A program made the translations under genes and the position numbers. Positions 52,301 through 60,948 of a stretch of DNA of 64,000 nt are shown piece after piece. Origin of the DNA: Opitutaceae bacterium (GTDB lineage: Bacteria > Verrucomicrobiota > Verrucomicrobiia > Opitutales > Opitutaceae); contig JAQUYL010000014.1 in the NCBI GenBank assembly GCA_028691845.1, positions 1 to 64,000 on the forward strand. The letters run 5' to 3'. Each line of letters starts with the position of its first letter. Positions within the stretch are counted from its first letter, which is position 1. The notes below the pieces were generated by a model. The model saw only the letters and a list, made by a program, of their open reading frames with translations, was not told where the DNA came from and ran no database searches.

Positions 52301-52314
52301 TCCCACTTTTGGGA
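52301..52314. promoter_or_regulatory. Putative activator enhancer 2 (TCCC-N6-GGGA)
   Basis: TCCCACTTTTGGGA, centred about 106 bp upstream of the -24 element of sigma-54 promoter 2. Extra TCCC half-sites lie 20 bp before and 22 bp after. Same palindrome as at 48787 and 57346. Confidence 0.65.
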
Positions 52315-52411
52315 CGGCCCAATCCCACGAATACCTGCACGGGGCAGTCGTGCCGTTTGAATTAAAATCTTAATCCTCTTTTCACCAAAGTCTTAAATCA
52401 TTGCTCATGGC

Positions 52412-52428
52412 TTGGCACGCACGCTGCA
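52412..52428 (+). promoter_or_regulatory. Sigma-54 promoter 2
   Basis: TTGGCACGCACGCTGCA with GG-N10-GC spacing. Transcription should start near 52439, which lies inside the first possible ATG (52434) of the adaptor gene and so argues for the ATG at 52455. Confidence 0.85.
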
Positions 52429-52454
52429 ATTGAATGGCCACACCCATTCGTCGC

Positions 52455-53705
52455 ATGGATATTCCTCGCCCTGACGTCGCCAAACAAAAACGCAAGAAGC
52501 GTATTATCTCCGGCCTCATCGTCGCCGTCATCCTGGTTGGGATCACGTTCGCCATTTCCCGGCTCAAACCCGCTGCACCCTCGATCGAACGCAATCTGGT
52601 CTGGATCGATACGGTAAAGCGCGGTCCGATGCTCCGCCAGGTGCGCGGTCTCGGTACACTCGTGCCCGAGGAAATTCGCTGGATTGCCGCCCGCACTCAG
52701 GGTCGCGTCGACCGGATTATCCTCCGCCCCGGTGCCGTCGTCACCCCGGACAGCGTAATCCTCGAATTGAGCAATCCCGACGTGACCCAGGCCTGCGCGA
52801 ACGCCGAATCCCAATTGCGTGGTTCCGAGGCTGCACTCGAAAACCTCAAGGTCCAGCTCCAGCGCCAGCTCCTTGACGCCGAATCCGCCGCCGCGGTGGC
52901 CAAGTCCAACTACGAGCAGGCCCGGCTGCAGGCCGAGGTGAATGACGATCTGTTCAAGGACGGACTGGTCGCGCCGATCCAGCTCAAGCTTTCCAAGGTT
53001 GCCGCCGAAGAGGCTGCCACCCGCAACGAGATCGAGCAAAAACGCTACGCCTTTGCCCGCGAATCCATCAAACCCCAGCTCGCCGTGCAGGAAGCCGAGG
53101 TCGAGCGTCTCCGCGACCAAGCCAGGCTCCGCCGCGACGAACTCGAGGCGCTCAAGGTGCGGGCGGGCATGAATGGAGTCCTCCAGGTTCTGCCAGTCGA
53201 AGTCGGCGCTCAGGTGCAGCCTGGCGCCAACCTGGCCCGCGTCGCGGATCCGACCCGCCTAAAAGCGGAAATCCGCGTGGCGGAGACCCAGGCCAAGGAC
53301 ATTCAGATTGGGCAACCCTCGCAAATCGATACGCGCAACGGTCTCGTTGATGGCCGCGTTGCCCGGATCGATCCCGCCGTCCAGAATGGCACTGTGCTGG
53401 TGGATGTCTCGCTGACCAGCGAACTTCCCAAGGGCGCCCGCCCCGACCTCTCGGTCGATGGGACGATTGAGCTCGAGCGTCTGGACAATGTTGTCTTTGT
53501 CGGCCGCCCGGCCTTCGGACAGGAGCGCAGCTCCATCGGAATCTTCAAGCTTACGGGCGACAACGAGGCGATCCGTGTCCCCGTGCAGCTCGGCCGCAGC
53601 TCAGTCAACACCATCGAGATCATAAACGGGCTGCAACCTGGCGATCGCGTCATCCTCTCCGACATGTCCCAATGGGATGCCAACAACCGTGTTCGCCTCA
53701 ATTGA
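52455..53705 (+). CDS. MacA/HlyD-type periplasmic adaptor protein
   Basis: 416 residues from the ATG at 52455 (MDIPRPDVAKQKRKKRIISG); the ATG at 52434 is upstream of the predicted transcription start. One membrane anchor (IISGLIVAVILVGITFAISR) follows a basic N-terminus. The lipoyl-like half (RVDRIILRPGAVVTPDSVIL), a long coiled-coil hairpin (about residues 105-235) and the beta-barrel domain (QLKAEIRVAETQAKDIQIGQ-like region onward) follow. It should link the ABC permeases to an outer-membrane channel such as TolC. First gene of the operon with the ATPase and permease. Confidence 0.88.
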   Translation: MDIPRPDVAKQKRKKRIISGLIVAVILVGITFAISRLKPAAPSIERNLVWIDTVKRGPMLRQVRGLGTLVPEEIRWIAARTQGRVDRIILRPGAVVTPDSVILELSNPDVTQACANAESQLRGSEAALENLKVQLQRQLLDAESAAAVAKSNYEQARLQAEVNDDLFKDGLVAPIQLKLSKVAAEEAATRNEIEQKRYAFARESIKPQLAVQEAEVERLRDQARLRRDELEALKVRAGMNGVLQVLPVEVGAQVQPGANLARVADPTRLKAEIRVAETQAKDIQIGQPSQIDTRNGLVDGRVARIDPAVQNGTVLVDVSLTSELPKGARPDLSVDGTIELERLDNVVFVGRPAFGQERSSIGIFKLTGDNEAIRVPVQLGRSSVNTIEIINGLQPGDRVILSDMSQWDANNRVRLN

Positions 53706-53779
53706 AACTCACGCCAACATGAACTGTTCGCCACCCCACTCCGGGGGTCCCTCCCCCGAACCTCCGCCCACCTCCCGCC

Positions 53780-53851
53780 ATGCTGGCTCCCCTCATCCTT
53801 CCGGCTCTTCTCACTCTTCTAGTGGCCGCCGAGCCCGACCGTTCAAATTGA
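53780..53851 (+). CDS. Possible 23-residue hydrophobic peptide
   Basis: MLAPLILPALLTLLVAAEPD, ending RSN. One membrane helix, between the adaptor and ATPase genes, which are otherwise separated by a 209-bp spacer. Two other short hydrophobic peptides occur in the same regulon. It may be a chance frame; no ribosome-binding site stands out. Confidence 0.3.
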   Translation: MLAPLILPALLTLLVAAEPDRSN

Positions 53852-53914
53852 ATCATCTTCATGCAACCCACGCACGGCCTTTAGTGTTCTCCTTCTCATC
53901 GATCCCTTCCGATT

Positions 53915-54637
53915 ATGACCACCAACGGTAACAACGGCAATCATACCCTCCTGAAGCTTGAAGGCCTCACCAAGGTCTTCCTGACCGACGAGGTCGAAAC
54001 CCACGCCCTGTCCGGGATTCACCTCAACATAGCCAAGGGTGAATACGTCTCCATCGCCGGGCCATCGGGCTGCGGCAAGTCCACCCTGCTCTCCATACTC
54101 GGCCTGCTCGACACGGCGACCGACGGCACCTACTACCTCAACCAAAGGCCGGTGCACGGCCTGTCGCTCACAGAACGGGCCCGCATCCGCAATCGCGAGA
54201 TCGGTTTCATTTTCCAGTCGTTCAACCTGATCGGCGACCTCACTGTCTACGAGAACGTCGAACTGCCACTGACCTACCGCGACATGCCCGCCGGCGAACG
54301 CAAGCAGCGGGTCACCGAGGCCCTGGAGAAGGTCGGCATGGGGCACCGCGCGAAGCATCTGCCGTCACAGCTTTCGGGAGGCCAGCAGCAGCGCGTCGCC
54401 GTGGCCCGCGCCCTCGCAGGCAGTCCGTCCGTCCTGCTCGCCGACGAACCCACCGGCAACCTCGACTCGAAAAACGGCGACGCGGTCATGGATCTCCTCC
54501 ACCAGCTGCACAAGGCCGGCTCGACGATCGTCATGGTCACGCACGACACACGTTTCGCCCGCCACGCCCAACGCATAATCCATCTCTTCGACGGCCGGAT
54601 CGTTGAGGAGCAGGTCGAATCCGATCCCACGCGCTGA
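53915..54637 (+). CDS. ABC transporter ATP-binding protein (MacB/LolD type)
   Basis: 240 residues. Walker A is GPSGCGKST (about residues 49-57), the Q-loop is IGFIFQSFNLIGDL, the signature is LSGGQQQRVAVARAL and Walker B is VLLADEPTGNLDS. The set matches ATPases that drive MacB-like mechanotransmission rather than import. It serves the permease at 54744 and probably also the one at 57632, since no second ATPase is encoded here. Confidence 0.92.
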   Translation: MTTNGNNGNHTLLKLEGLTKVFLTDEVETHALSGIHLNIAKGEYVSIAGPSGCGKSTLLSILGLLDTATDGTYYLNQRPVHGLSLTERARIRNREIGFIFQSFNLIGDLTVYENVELPLTYRDMPAGERKQRVTEALEKVGMGHRAKHLPSQLSGGQQQRVAVARALAGSPSVLLADEPTGNLDSKNGDAVMDLLHQLHKAGSTIVMVTHDTRFARHAQRIIHLFDGRIVEEQVESDPTR

Positions 54638-54743
54638 GGCAGCACGGGGCCGCGCTGCTCCACCATCAATGCACCAGGCCCGTGGCTTGGCCGCCATTAA
54701 CATATCACCGCAGATCCCCTCCTGAATCCCATCCCTTTCCACG

Positions 54744-57299
54744 ATGCTCGCCGATTTCCGCTTTGCCCTCCGCCAGTTGGCCAAATCCCCAGGCTTCACC
54801 GCGGTCGCCGTCGTCACTCTGGCCGTTGCAATCGGCGTCAACACCGCCGCATTTTCCCTGGTCAATGGCCTGGCGCTGCGGCCGCTGGTGCCCCTGCGGC
54901 CCGCCGAGGTGGTGAACGTCTTCACGGCGCGCGCCGGGGCGAGCCGCGATACCCGCCAGTTTTCACTGGCCGAGTACCTCGCCCTGCGCGAGGCGAAGGA
55001 CGTCTTTGCTGATGTCGCCGCGCTGAACTTCGCGCTCGCCGGCGTCGGCCGCGAAGAGGGCGTGCGGCGAAGTTTCGCCTTCTTTACCTCGGAGAATTTC
55101 CTTTCGCTGTGCGGCGTGGCGCCCGCGCGCGGCCGCTTCTACAACGCCGAGGAGTGTCGCCCCAACGCTAACCTGCCGGTGGTGGTTGTGAGCCACGCCT
55201 TCTGGCAGCAACTGGGAGGACGCCCTGACCTCGTCGGCAGCACCTTGCAGGTCAATGGGCGGCCCTATACCGTCATCGGCATCACCCCGGACGGATTCAG
55301 CGGGCTGAACGCCATGATCGCCCCTGACCTCTGGCTGCCGCTCGGTGTATTCGAGCAATTTGCCGTCCCATTTGGAGGCGCGGTGATCTCCGATCTGGCC
55401 GACCCGAAAAATTACACCCTCAACGTCACCGCACGCATGGCGCCCGGCCTGACGCTTGACGGCCTCAAGGCCCGCCTGCCCGTCGTCGCAAAACGCCTCA
55501 CCGCCCTCCAGCCCCCTGATGCCGCCGGAGAACGGGAATTGCTGGTGGAGCCGCCGTCGCGTTTCAGCCTCAGCACTACTCCCTCCAACGACGGCTCCAC
55601 GGTCTTCCTCACTTCCGGACTCATGGGCATGGCTGGTTGCGTGCTGCTCCTCGCCTGCCTCAACCTCGCCAATCTGTTGCTGGCGCGCGGAAAGGCCCGC
55701 AACCGGGAGATTGCCGTCCGGCTCGCGCTTGGCGCCACGCACGGACGGATCATACGACTGCTCGTCGCGGAGGGACTGGTCCTAGCCCTCGCCGGCGGGT
55801 CGGCCGGCATGCTCTTCTCGATCTGGAGCAACGACCTTCTCCTTCGGTCGCTGGGCACCTTGTTCAGCTCGATGAATTTTTCGCTCGTGATGAATGCGCG
55901 GCCTGATGCCGCCGTGCTGGCGGTCACCTTCCTGTTCTGCCTGGCCGCCACGCTGATGTTTTCGCTCGGTCCCGCGTTGAAGTCCGCCCGTCTCGACGTC
56001 GTCCACGATCTCAAGCAACAGGGAGAGGATGGCATGGCGACCGGGCGGTGGAATCGTTTCTTTGCGCCGCGCCAGGTGTTGGTGATGGCGCAGATCGGCC
56101 TTTCGCTCATGCTGCTGTTTTGTGCAGGGCTTTTCCTGCGCGGCGCCCTGAACGCTGGCGGCCTCCGTCTCGGCTTTGAACCCGCGGGTGGCATCGTGAC
56201 CGAACTCGATTTCTCGCTCGGCAACACGCGGGAAACGGATGCCAAGCGCGAGATGCTTGCTGCACTCGACCGGGTGCGTGCGCTGCCGGGGGTTTCGTCC
56301 GTCGGACTCTCGACGATGCTCCCCTACGGCAACCTCACCAATGCGACCCGGGTTGTGCCCGCCGCGACCGCCCCGACGGCACGGACGACCGATCTGAATG
56401 CGCCCGATCCGAGCGTTGGCGCGCTCTATACTTCCGTGACGTCCGGCTACTTTGAGACCATCGGCGCACGCCTGCTCCGCGGACGCGATTTCACCGCCAC
56501 CGAATCATCCGACAAGGGTTCGCCGCGCGTGACCATCATCGATGAGACGCTGGCCAGGAAACTTTTCCCCAAGGAGGAGGTGCTCGGCCAGCGCATCCGC
56601 TATACCCATGCGCCAGCCGACGGCTCGCCCGCCGAGATGGAGGTTGTCGGCATTGTTGCCAGTCACCGCCATGGTGTGCTCGACGGGAGCAAGGGCGAAT
56701 ATCTCTCCCGTCTCTTCGTTCCGCTGGCCCAGAATTACAGCGCCAACGTCTTCCTGCATGCCCGGCTGGTCACTAGGGATCGGGCCGCCACTGTGGCGGC
56801 GGTCCCCGCCGTGCGCTCCGCCCTGCGCTCGCTCAATCCCGACCTGCCGGTCATGCGCATCCTGCCTTTCGCCGATGTGATCGACATGAATCTGGGCCTG
56901 TGGATCGTGCGCATTGGCGCCGTGTTCTTCGGTGTGTTTGGCGGCATCGCACTCGCGCTGGCGGTGGTCGGGGTTTATGGCGTGAAGTCCTATGCGGTGG
57001 CCCGGCGCACCCGTGAGATCGGCATCCGCATGGCGCTCGGGGCGCATCCGCGCGACGTGTTCGCGCTCATCATGAAACAGGGGGCGTACCAAATCGTGGT
57101 CGCGGTCGCCGCCGGCGTGCTGCTCTCGTTGGGCGCCGGTCGTCTCCTGTCGCACATGCTTTATCAGGTGAGTCCGGCTGATCCGGTCGCGCTGGGTGTC
57201 ACCATCGTCGTGCTTGCCGCCAGCGCGCTGCTCGCCTGCTTCCTTCCGGCCCGCCGGGCCACCAAGATCGACCCCCTGGTGGCCCTGCGCACTGAATAG
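54744..57299 (+). CDS. ADOP-type ABC permease 1 (MacB_PCD and two FtsX domains)
   Basis: 851 residues. A first membrane helix (FTAVAVVTLAVAIGVNTAAF) is followed by a periplasmic MacB-core domain. Then come three helices around residues 290-420 (the EIAVRLALGATHGRIIRLLV loop is an FtsX hallmark), a second periplasmic domain, and three more helices from about residue 720 with a second copy of the hallmark (REIGIRMALGAHPRDVFALI). This duplicated layout is that of the large permeases common in Acidobacteria and Verrucomicrobia. It probably expels peptides, lipids or antibiotics through a MacA-TolC-like route. The substrate is unknown. Confidence 0.88.
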   Translation: MLADFRFALRQLAKSPGFTAVAVVTLAVAIGVNTAAFSLVNGLALRPLVPLRPAEVVNVFTARAGASRDTRQFSLAEYLALREAKDVFADVAALNFALAGVGREEGVRRSFAFFTSENFLSLCGVAPARGRFYNAEECRPNANLPVVVVSHAFWQQLGGRPDLVGSTLQVNGRPYTVIGITPDGFSGLNAMIAPDLWLPLGVFEQFAVPFGGAVISDLADPKNYTLNVTARMAPGLTLDGLKARLPVVAKRLTALQPPDAAGERELLVEPPSRFSLSTTPSNDGSTVFLTSGLMGMAGCVLLLACLNLANLLLARGKARNREIAVRLALGATHGRIIRLLVAEGLVLALAGGSAGMLFSIWSNDLLLRSLGTLFSSMNFSLVMNARPDAAVLAVTFLFCLAATLMFSLGPALKSARLDVVHDLKQQGEDGMATGRWNRFFAPRQVLVMAQIGLSLMLLFCAGLFLRGALNAGGLRLGFEPAGGIVTELDFSLGNTRETDAKREMLAALDRVRALPGVSSVGLSTMLPYGNLTNATRVVPAATAPTARTTDLNAPDPSVGALYTSVTSGYFETIGARLLRGRDFTATESSDKGSPRVTIIDETLARKLFPKEEVLGQRIRYTHAPADGSPAEMEVVGIVASHRHGVLDGSKGEYLSRLFVPLAQNYSANVFLHARLVTRDRAATVAAVPAVRSALRSLNPDLPVMRILPFADVIDMNLGLWIVRIGAVFFGVFGGIALALAVVGVYGVKSYAVARRTREIGIRMALGAHPRDVFALIMKQGAYQIVVAVAAGVLLSLGAGRLLSHMLYQVSPADPVALGVTIVVLAASALLACFLPARRATKIDPLVALRTE

Positions 57300-57345
57300 C
57301 CATGATTCCCCTCTGCCTGTTGCGCACCGCCACGCTTTCGCATCG

Positions 57346-57359
57346 TCCCGATCGTGGGA
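57346..57359. promoter_or_regulatory. Putative activator enhancer 3 (TCCC-N6-GGGA)
   Basis: TCCCGATCGTGGGA, an almost perfect palindrome centred about 106 bp upstream of the -24 element of sigma-54 promoter 3. The distance is the same as at promoter 2 and one helical turn shorter than at promoter 1. Confidence 0.7.
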
Positions 57360-57455
57360 CCCCGCGATTTCATTTTCAGAGCAGCGCGAATCGCCCGCGC
57401 GTGGTAAAAACGAACCAACCATCTGGTTGATAGGCTCTAACCAAGGCAAAAGAAC

Positions 57456-57472
57456 ATGGCACGGCCGATGCA
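57456..57472 (+). promoter_or_regulatory. Sigma-54 promoter 3
   Basis: ATGGCACGGCCGATGCA with GG-N10-GC spacing, between the first and second permease genes. The transcript should begin near 57483, 10 bp before a small hydrophobic ORF, and continue into the second permease gene. The second permease is therefore separately promoted, yet under the same activator. Confidence 0.8.
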
Positions 57473-57492
57473 ATTGTCCTGGCGTGCACACC

Positions 57493-57582
57493 ATGTTCCA
57501 CCCCTGCTTCATCCGGGCCATTCCCTCCCTCGGTTCCACTCTGCTGCTCGCGGCGCTGATCGCGCTCATCTGCCTGCCCTGA
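57493..57582 (+). CDS. Possible 29-residue hydrophobic peptide
   Basis: MFHPCFIRAIPSLGSTLLLA then ALIALICLP. One membrane helix. It is the first frame after the predicted start of the sigma-54 transcript and precedes permease 2 by 50 bp. It could be a leader peptide or a small partner of the permease. Short length keeps confidence low. Confidence 0.4.
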   Translation: MFHPCFIRAIPSLGSTLLLAALIALICLP

Positions 57583-57631
57583 TGCTTCCGTCCTCCTGTC
57601 CAGCCCAACCGTCCTCTCCCCCGCCGTTGCC

Positions 57632-60118
57632 ATGATGATGATCGACACTTTTCTGCAGGATCTCCGCGTCGGCCTCCGCGTGCTCATCAAGGAAAAATCC
57701 TTCTGCTTTTTGGCCGTCACCGTGCTTGCGCTCGGCATCTGCGGAGTCACCACGCAATTCACAATCGTCAACGCCGTGGTCCTGCGGGGCTTTTCCTTTC
57801 CCGAATCCGGCCGGCTGATGGGCGCGCAGTTCATCGATCCCTCCCAGTTCAACCCGAACAACAACTTTGGCGGCGGCATACCGGGCGAGGATTTTCAGGA
57901 GATTCTCGCCTCCCAGCAGTCGTTCTCGGGTCTAGCCGCCTATATTTTCGGATCCACGGTCAATGTCACCATCAACGGCAACGCCCAGCGATACACCGGC
58001 TGCTACAGCAACTACAATTTCTTCCGGATTCTCGGTGTGGCGCCCGTGCTCGGCCGTGACTTTTCGGCTGACGACGACAAACCCGGCGCTGAGCGCGTCA
58101 CCATCATCGGCCATGGCATCTGGCAGACCGAATTCAATTCCGATCCGAATGTCCTAGGCCGGACCATGCGCCTCAACGGCCGTACCGCCACCATCATTGG
58201 CGTGATGCCGCCGCGCTTCCAGTTTCCCTCCACCGATCAGCTCTGGGTGCCCCTTTACAACGAGTTTCCAATCCGTCCCCGCAACGATCCGGCCGCCATC
58301 AGTCCCCTCGTGCTCGGTCGGCTGAAGCCGGGAGTCACGATTGACCAGGCCAATGTCGAGTTCAACACCATCGCCCAACGCCTCGCCAAGGAGTATCCGG
58401 CCACCAACCGCCAGCTCTCCGGGGCCCTGGTGCAGCCGCTGCACTCCGCGTTAATCGGTCCGCCGCTCCGCGGCCTGATGTTTGTCATGCTCGCCGCCGT
58501 CCTCGCCGTCCTGGTCATCGCGTGCGTAAACGTGATGAACATGCAGTTCGCGCGCGCCACCCTCCGGGCCAAGGAACTGGCGATCCGCGGCGCGCTCGGC
58601 GCCACCCGCGTCCGCCTTGTGCGGCAGATGCTCACGGAAAGCCTGCTGATCGCCGTCATGGGCGCCGTCGTCGGGATCGCCGGTTCGTACTGGGCGGTCG
58701 AATATCTTTACCAGGCCATGCAGGGCCTGCCCTTCCCCCTGCCCTATTGGATCACCTTTGATATCGACGGCCCCGTGCTGACATTCACAGTCGCCGCAAC
58801 CATGGGTGCGGCCCTCCTTTCCGGACTGGTGCCGGCGATGCTGGCCTCCCGTGCCAACGCCGCCGAAGTGCTCAAGGAAGCGGGCCGCGGCAACACGTCC
58901 CGCTTGGTCAATGCCATCATCAAACTGCTGGTCATCGGCCAGATTGCGCTATCAGCCGCGCTACTCATCGCGGCCTCCCTCCAGATCAAATCCATCCTCA
59001 ACCAGCAATTCGTCAACTACGGCTACGACGAAAACTCCTTCCTCACAGCGCGTTTGGGACTCTTTGAGGGCGATTATCCCACGCCGGAGTCCCGCCAGTT
59101 GTTTTTCGAGCGCACGCTGCGCGAATTGCGGGCCGGCTCCGAGTTTGCCGCCGTCGCTCTCACCGGTCGCTTCCGCATGACGTTCGGCGGCGCCGGTCGC
59201 TACGAGGTCGATGGCCAGGCCTATGCCACGGACAAGGACCGCCCCGAAGGCAACTTTGAGAACATCTCTGACGGCTATTTCGCGACGATCGGCCTGAAGA
59301 TCATGGAGGGCCGCGATTTTCGTCCGGACGACACCGAGGCCAAACAGCCGGTGGCGATCGTCAACGCCAGTTTTGCGAAAAAGCATTTTGGCCGGGAAAC
59401 CCCGATCGGCCGCCGCGTCCGCATCTATAATCCCGCCCAGCCCGAGGCCTGGCGCACTATTATCGGCGTCGTGCCCGACACGCTGATGCAAGGTCCGATC
59501 AATCCGCTCGTAGATGACTGTGCCGGTTTCTATCAGCCGCTGTCCGCTCCGCCGGCCCTGCAGTTCGCTACTGTTCTCGTCCGCCCACGCGCCGGTCAAC
59601 GCGCAGAAAATCTCGCCCCGACCCTGCGCCGTGCGATGACCCAGCTTGATCCCAATCTGCCGCTTTATTTCGTCGGCACGCCGCGGCTCCTCCACGACGA
59701 AATTCTCGGTCAGAATCGCATTGTCGCCGCACTGTTCTCCGCCTTCGGCGGGGTGGCCGTCGTGCTCGCCGCAGTCGGCCTCTATGGCGTCATGTCGTTC
59801 TCGGTCAACCAGCGCACCCAGGAGTTCGGCATCCGCATGGCCCTCGGGGCCGATGCGCTCAAGATTATGCGCATGGTGTTGCGCCAGGGTGGCATGCAGC
59901 TCGGCATCGGCCTGCCGATAGGCGTCGTAACCGCCTACGCGCTCGCTCTGCTTGGCCGGTCGAATATCCAGAATTTCCTCTTCAGGGTCGATCCACGCGA
60001 CCCGTTCATCTATGGTTCCGTAATCCTGCTGTTGACGACCATCGCAGCGGTTTCGTGCTATGTCCCCGCCCGGCGGGCCACCCGGGTCGATCCCATGATC
60101 GCCCTGCGGGCTGAATAG
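57632..60118 (+). CDS. ADOP-type ABC permease 2
   Basis: 828 residues, the same architecture as permease 1. The N-terminal helix is FLAVTVLALGICGVTTQFTI. The first FtsX module carries KELAIRGALGATRVRLVRQM and the second carries QEFGIRMALGADALKIMRMV. The two permeases share only the fold and short motifs by eye, so they are old paralogues. It has its own sigma-54 promoter and enhancer. Two permeases may pair as a heterodimer with the single ATPase, or serve different cargo. Confidence 0.87.
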   Translation: MMMIDTFLQDLRVGLRVLIKEKSFCFLAVTVLALGICGVTTQFTIVNAVVLRGFSFPESGRLMGAQFIDPSQFNPNNNFGGGIPGEDFQEILASQQSFSGLAAYIFGSTVNVTINGNAQRYTGCYSNYNFFRILGVAPVLGRDFSADDDKPGAERVTIIGHGIWQTEFNSDPNVLGRTMRLNGRTATIIGVMPPRFQFPSTDQLWVPLYNEFPIRPRNDPAAISPLVLGRLKPGVTIDQANVEFNTIAQRLAKEYPATNRQLSGALVQPLHSALIGPPLRGLMFVMLAAVLAVLVIACVNVMNMQFARATLRAKELAIRGALGATRVRLVRQMLTESLLIAVMGAVVGIAGSYWAVEYLYQAMQGLPFPLPYWITFDIDGPVLTFTVAATMGAALLSGLVPAMLASRANAAEVLKEAGRGNTSRLVNAIIKLLVIGQIALSAALLIAASLQIKSILNQQFVNYGYDENSFLTARLGLFEGDYPTPESRQLFFERTLRELRAGSEFAAVALTGRFRMTFGGAGRYEVDGQAYATDKDRPEGNFENISDGYFATIGLKIMEGRDFRPDDTEAKQPVAIVNASFAKKHFGRETPIGRRVRIYNPAQPEAWRTIIGVVPDTLMQGPINPLVDDCAGFYQPLSAPPALQFATVLVRPRAGQRAENLAPTLRRAMTQLDPNLPLYFVGTPRLLHDEILGQNRIVAALFSAFGGVAVVLAAVGLYGVMSFSVNQRTQEFGIRMALGADALKIMRMVLRQGGMQLGIGLPIGVVTAYALALLGRSNIQNFLFRVDPRDPFIYGSVILLLTTIAAVSCYVPARRATRVDPMIALRAE

Positions 60119-60272
60119 TATTCCCAGGGGGAGAGTCGGGGCGGGTGGGCGGGAAATGCAGATGCAGCCAACGGGCAGTGCGGCGCATGCCAGATTCCTT
60201 CGGGGTGGAAACGATTTTCAGTTTGCCCACGACCGCCAGATTCCACTGCATTCCCAATCTCCTGACGAAACG

Positions 60273-60935
60273 ATGAAGATTGCCGTCATTGAAGATCATA
60301 CCCTCATCCGCGACATGCTGATGGTGGTGTGCCAGCAGGCGGTGGCGGGGGCCAAGGTCGTCGGGGCGAAGGACGCCGCCTCCGGCCTGGAGCTATGCCG
60401 GACCGAGAAGCCAGACCTGATTTTTCTCGACCTGGCTTTGCCAGACCGGGACGGCCTCTCCCTACTGGACGACCTCTTTGCAGTCTGCCCGACATGCAAG
60501 GTCATCGCACTTTCCAGCTACACGGATGAATTCACCCTTCATCGTGCGCTGAATTCCAACGTGCATGGCTTCGTCGACAAGAACGAACAACCGCTTGAAG
60601 TGCTGGGCGAAGCCATTGCGACGGTAATGTCGGGTCAGCGCTATTTTCCATCCGTCGCGCAACGCGTGCGCGCCAGCCTGCGCAACGACCCTGGGGCCTT
60701 TGACAAGCTGCTGTCGGAGTGGGAGCAGCTGCTGCTCGGCCTTCTCGGCCGGGGGCTGTCCAACGCGGAAATCGCCAAAAAGACGGGGCTCAGTGCCATC
60801 ACGGTGCGCAACCATCGTTGTCGCATCATGGCAAAGCTGGGCATTCACAGCACTCCGGAACTGATCAACTACGCCACCGAGAAAGGGTTTACCCGCGTCC
60901 GGCAGCAATGGAAGAAGGCCGGTCCGGGTTCCTGA
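60273..60935 (+). CDS. NarL/LuxR-type response regulator
   Basis: 220 residues from the ATG at 60273 (MKIAVIEDHTLIRDMLMVVC). The receiver has acidic IEDH and phospho-acceptor Asp in LIFLDLALPDRDG. The C-terminal LuxR helix-turn-helix is LLLGLLGRGLSNAEIAKKTG followed by LSAITVRNHRCRIMAKLGIH. It converges with the hybrid kinase gene 14 bp away, and the two may form a pair. Promoters of the exporter cluster carry no shared LuxR-type site that I could see. Confidence 0.9.
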   Translation: MKIAVIEDHTLIRDMLMVVCQQAVAGAKVVGAKDAASGLELCRTEKPDLIFLDLALPDRDGLSLLDDLFAVCPTCKVIALSSYTDEFTLHRALNSNVHGFVDKNEQPLEVLGEAIATVMSGQRYFPSVAQRVRASLRNDPGAFDKLLSEWEQLLLGLLGRGLSNAEIAKKTGLSAITVRNHRCRIMAKLGIHSTPELINYATEKGFTRVRQQWKKAGPGS

Positions 60936-60948
60936 CCGGCTTCCCTGC

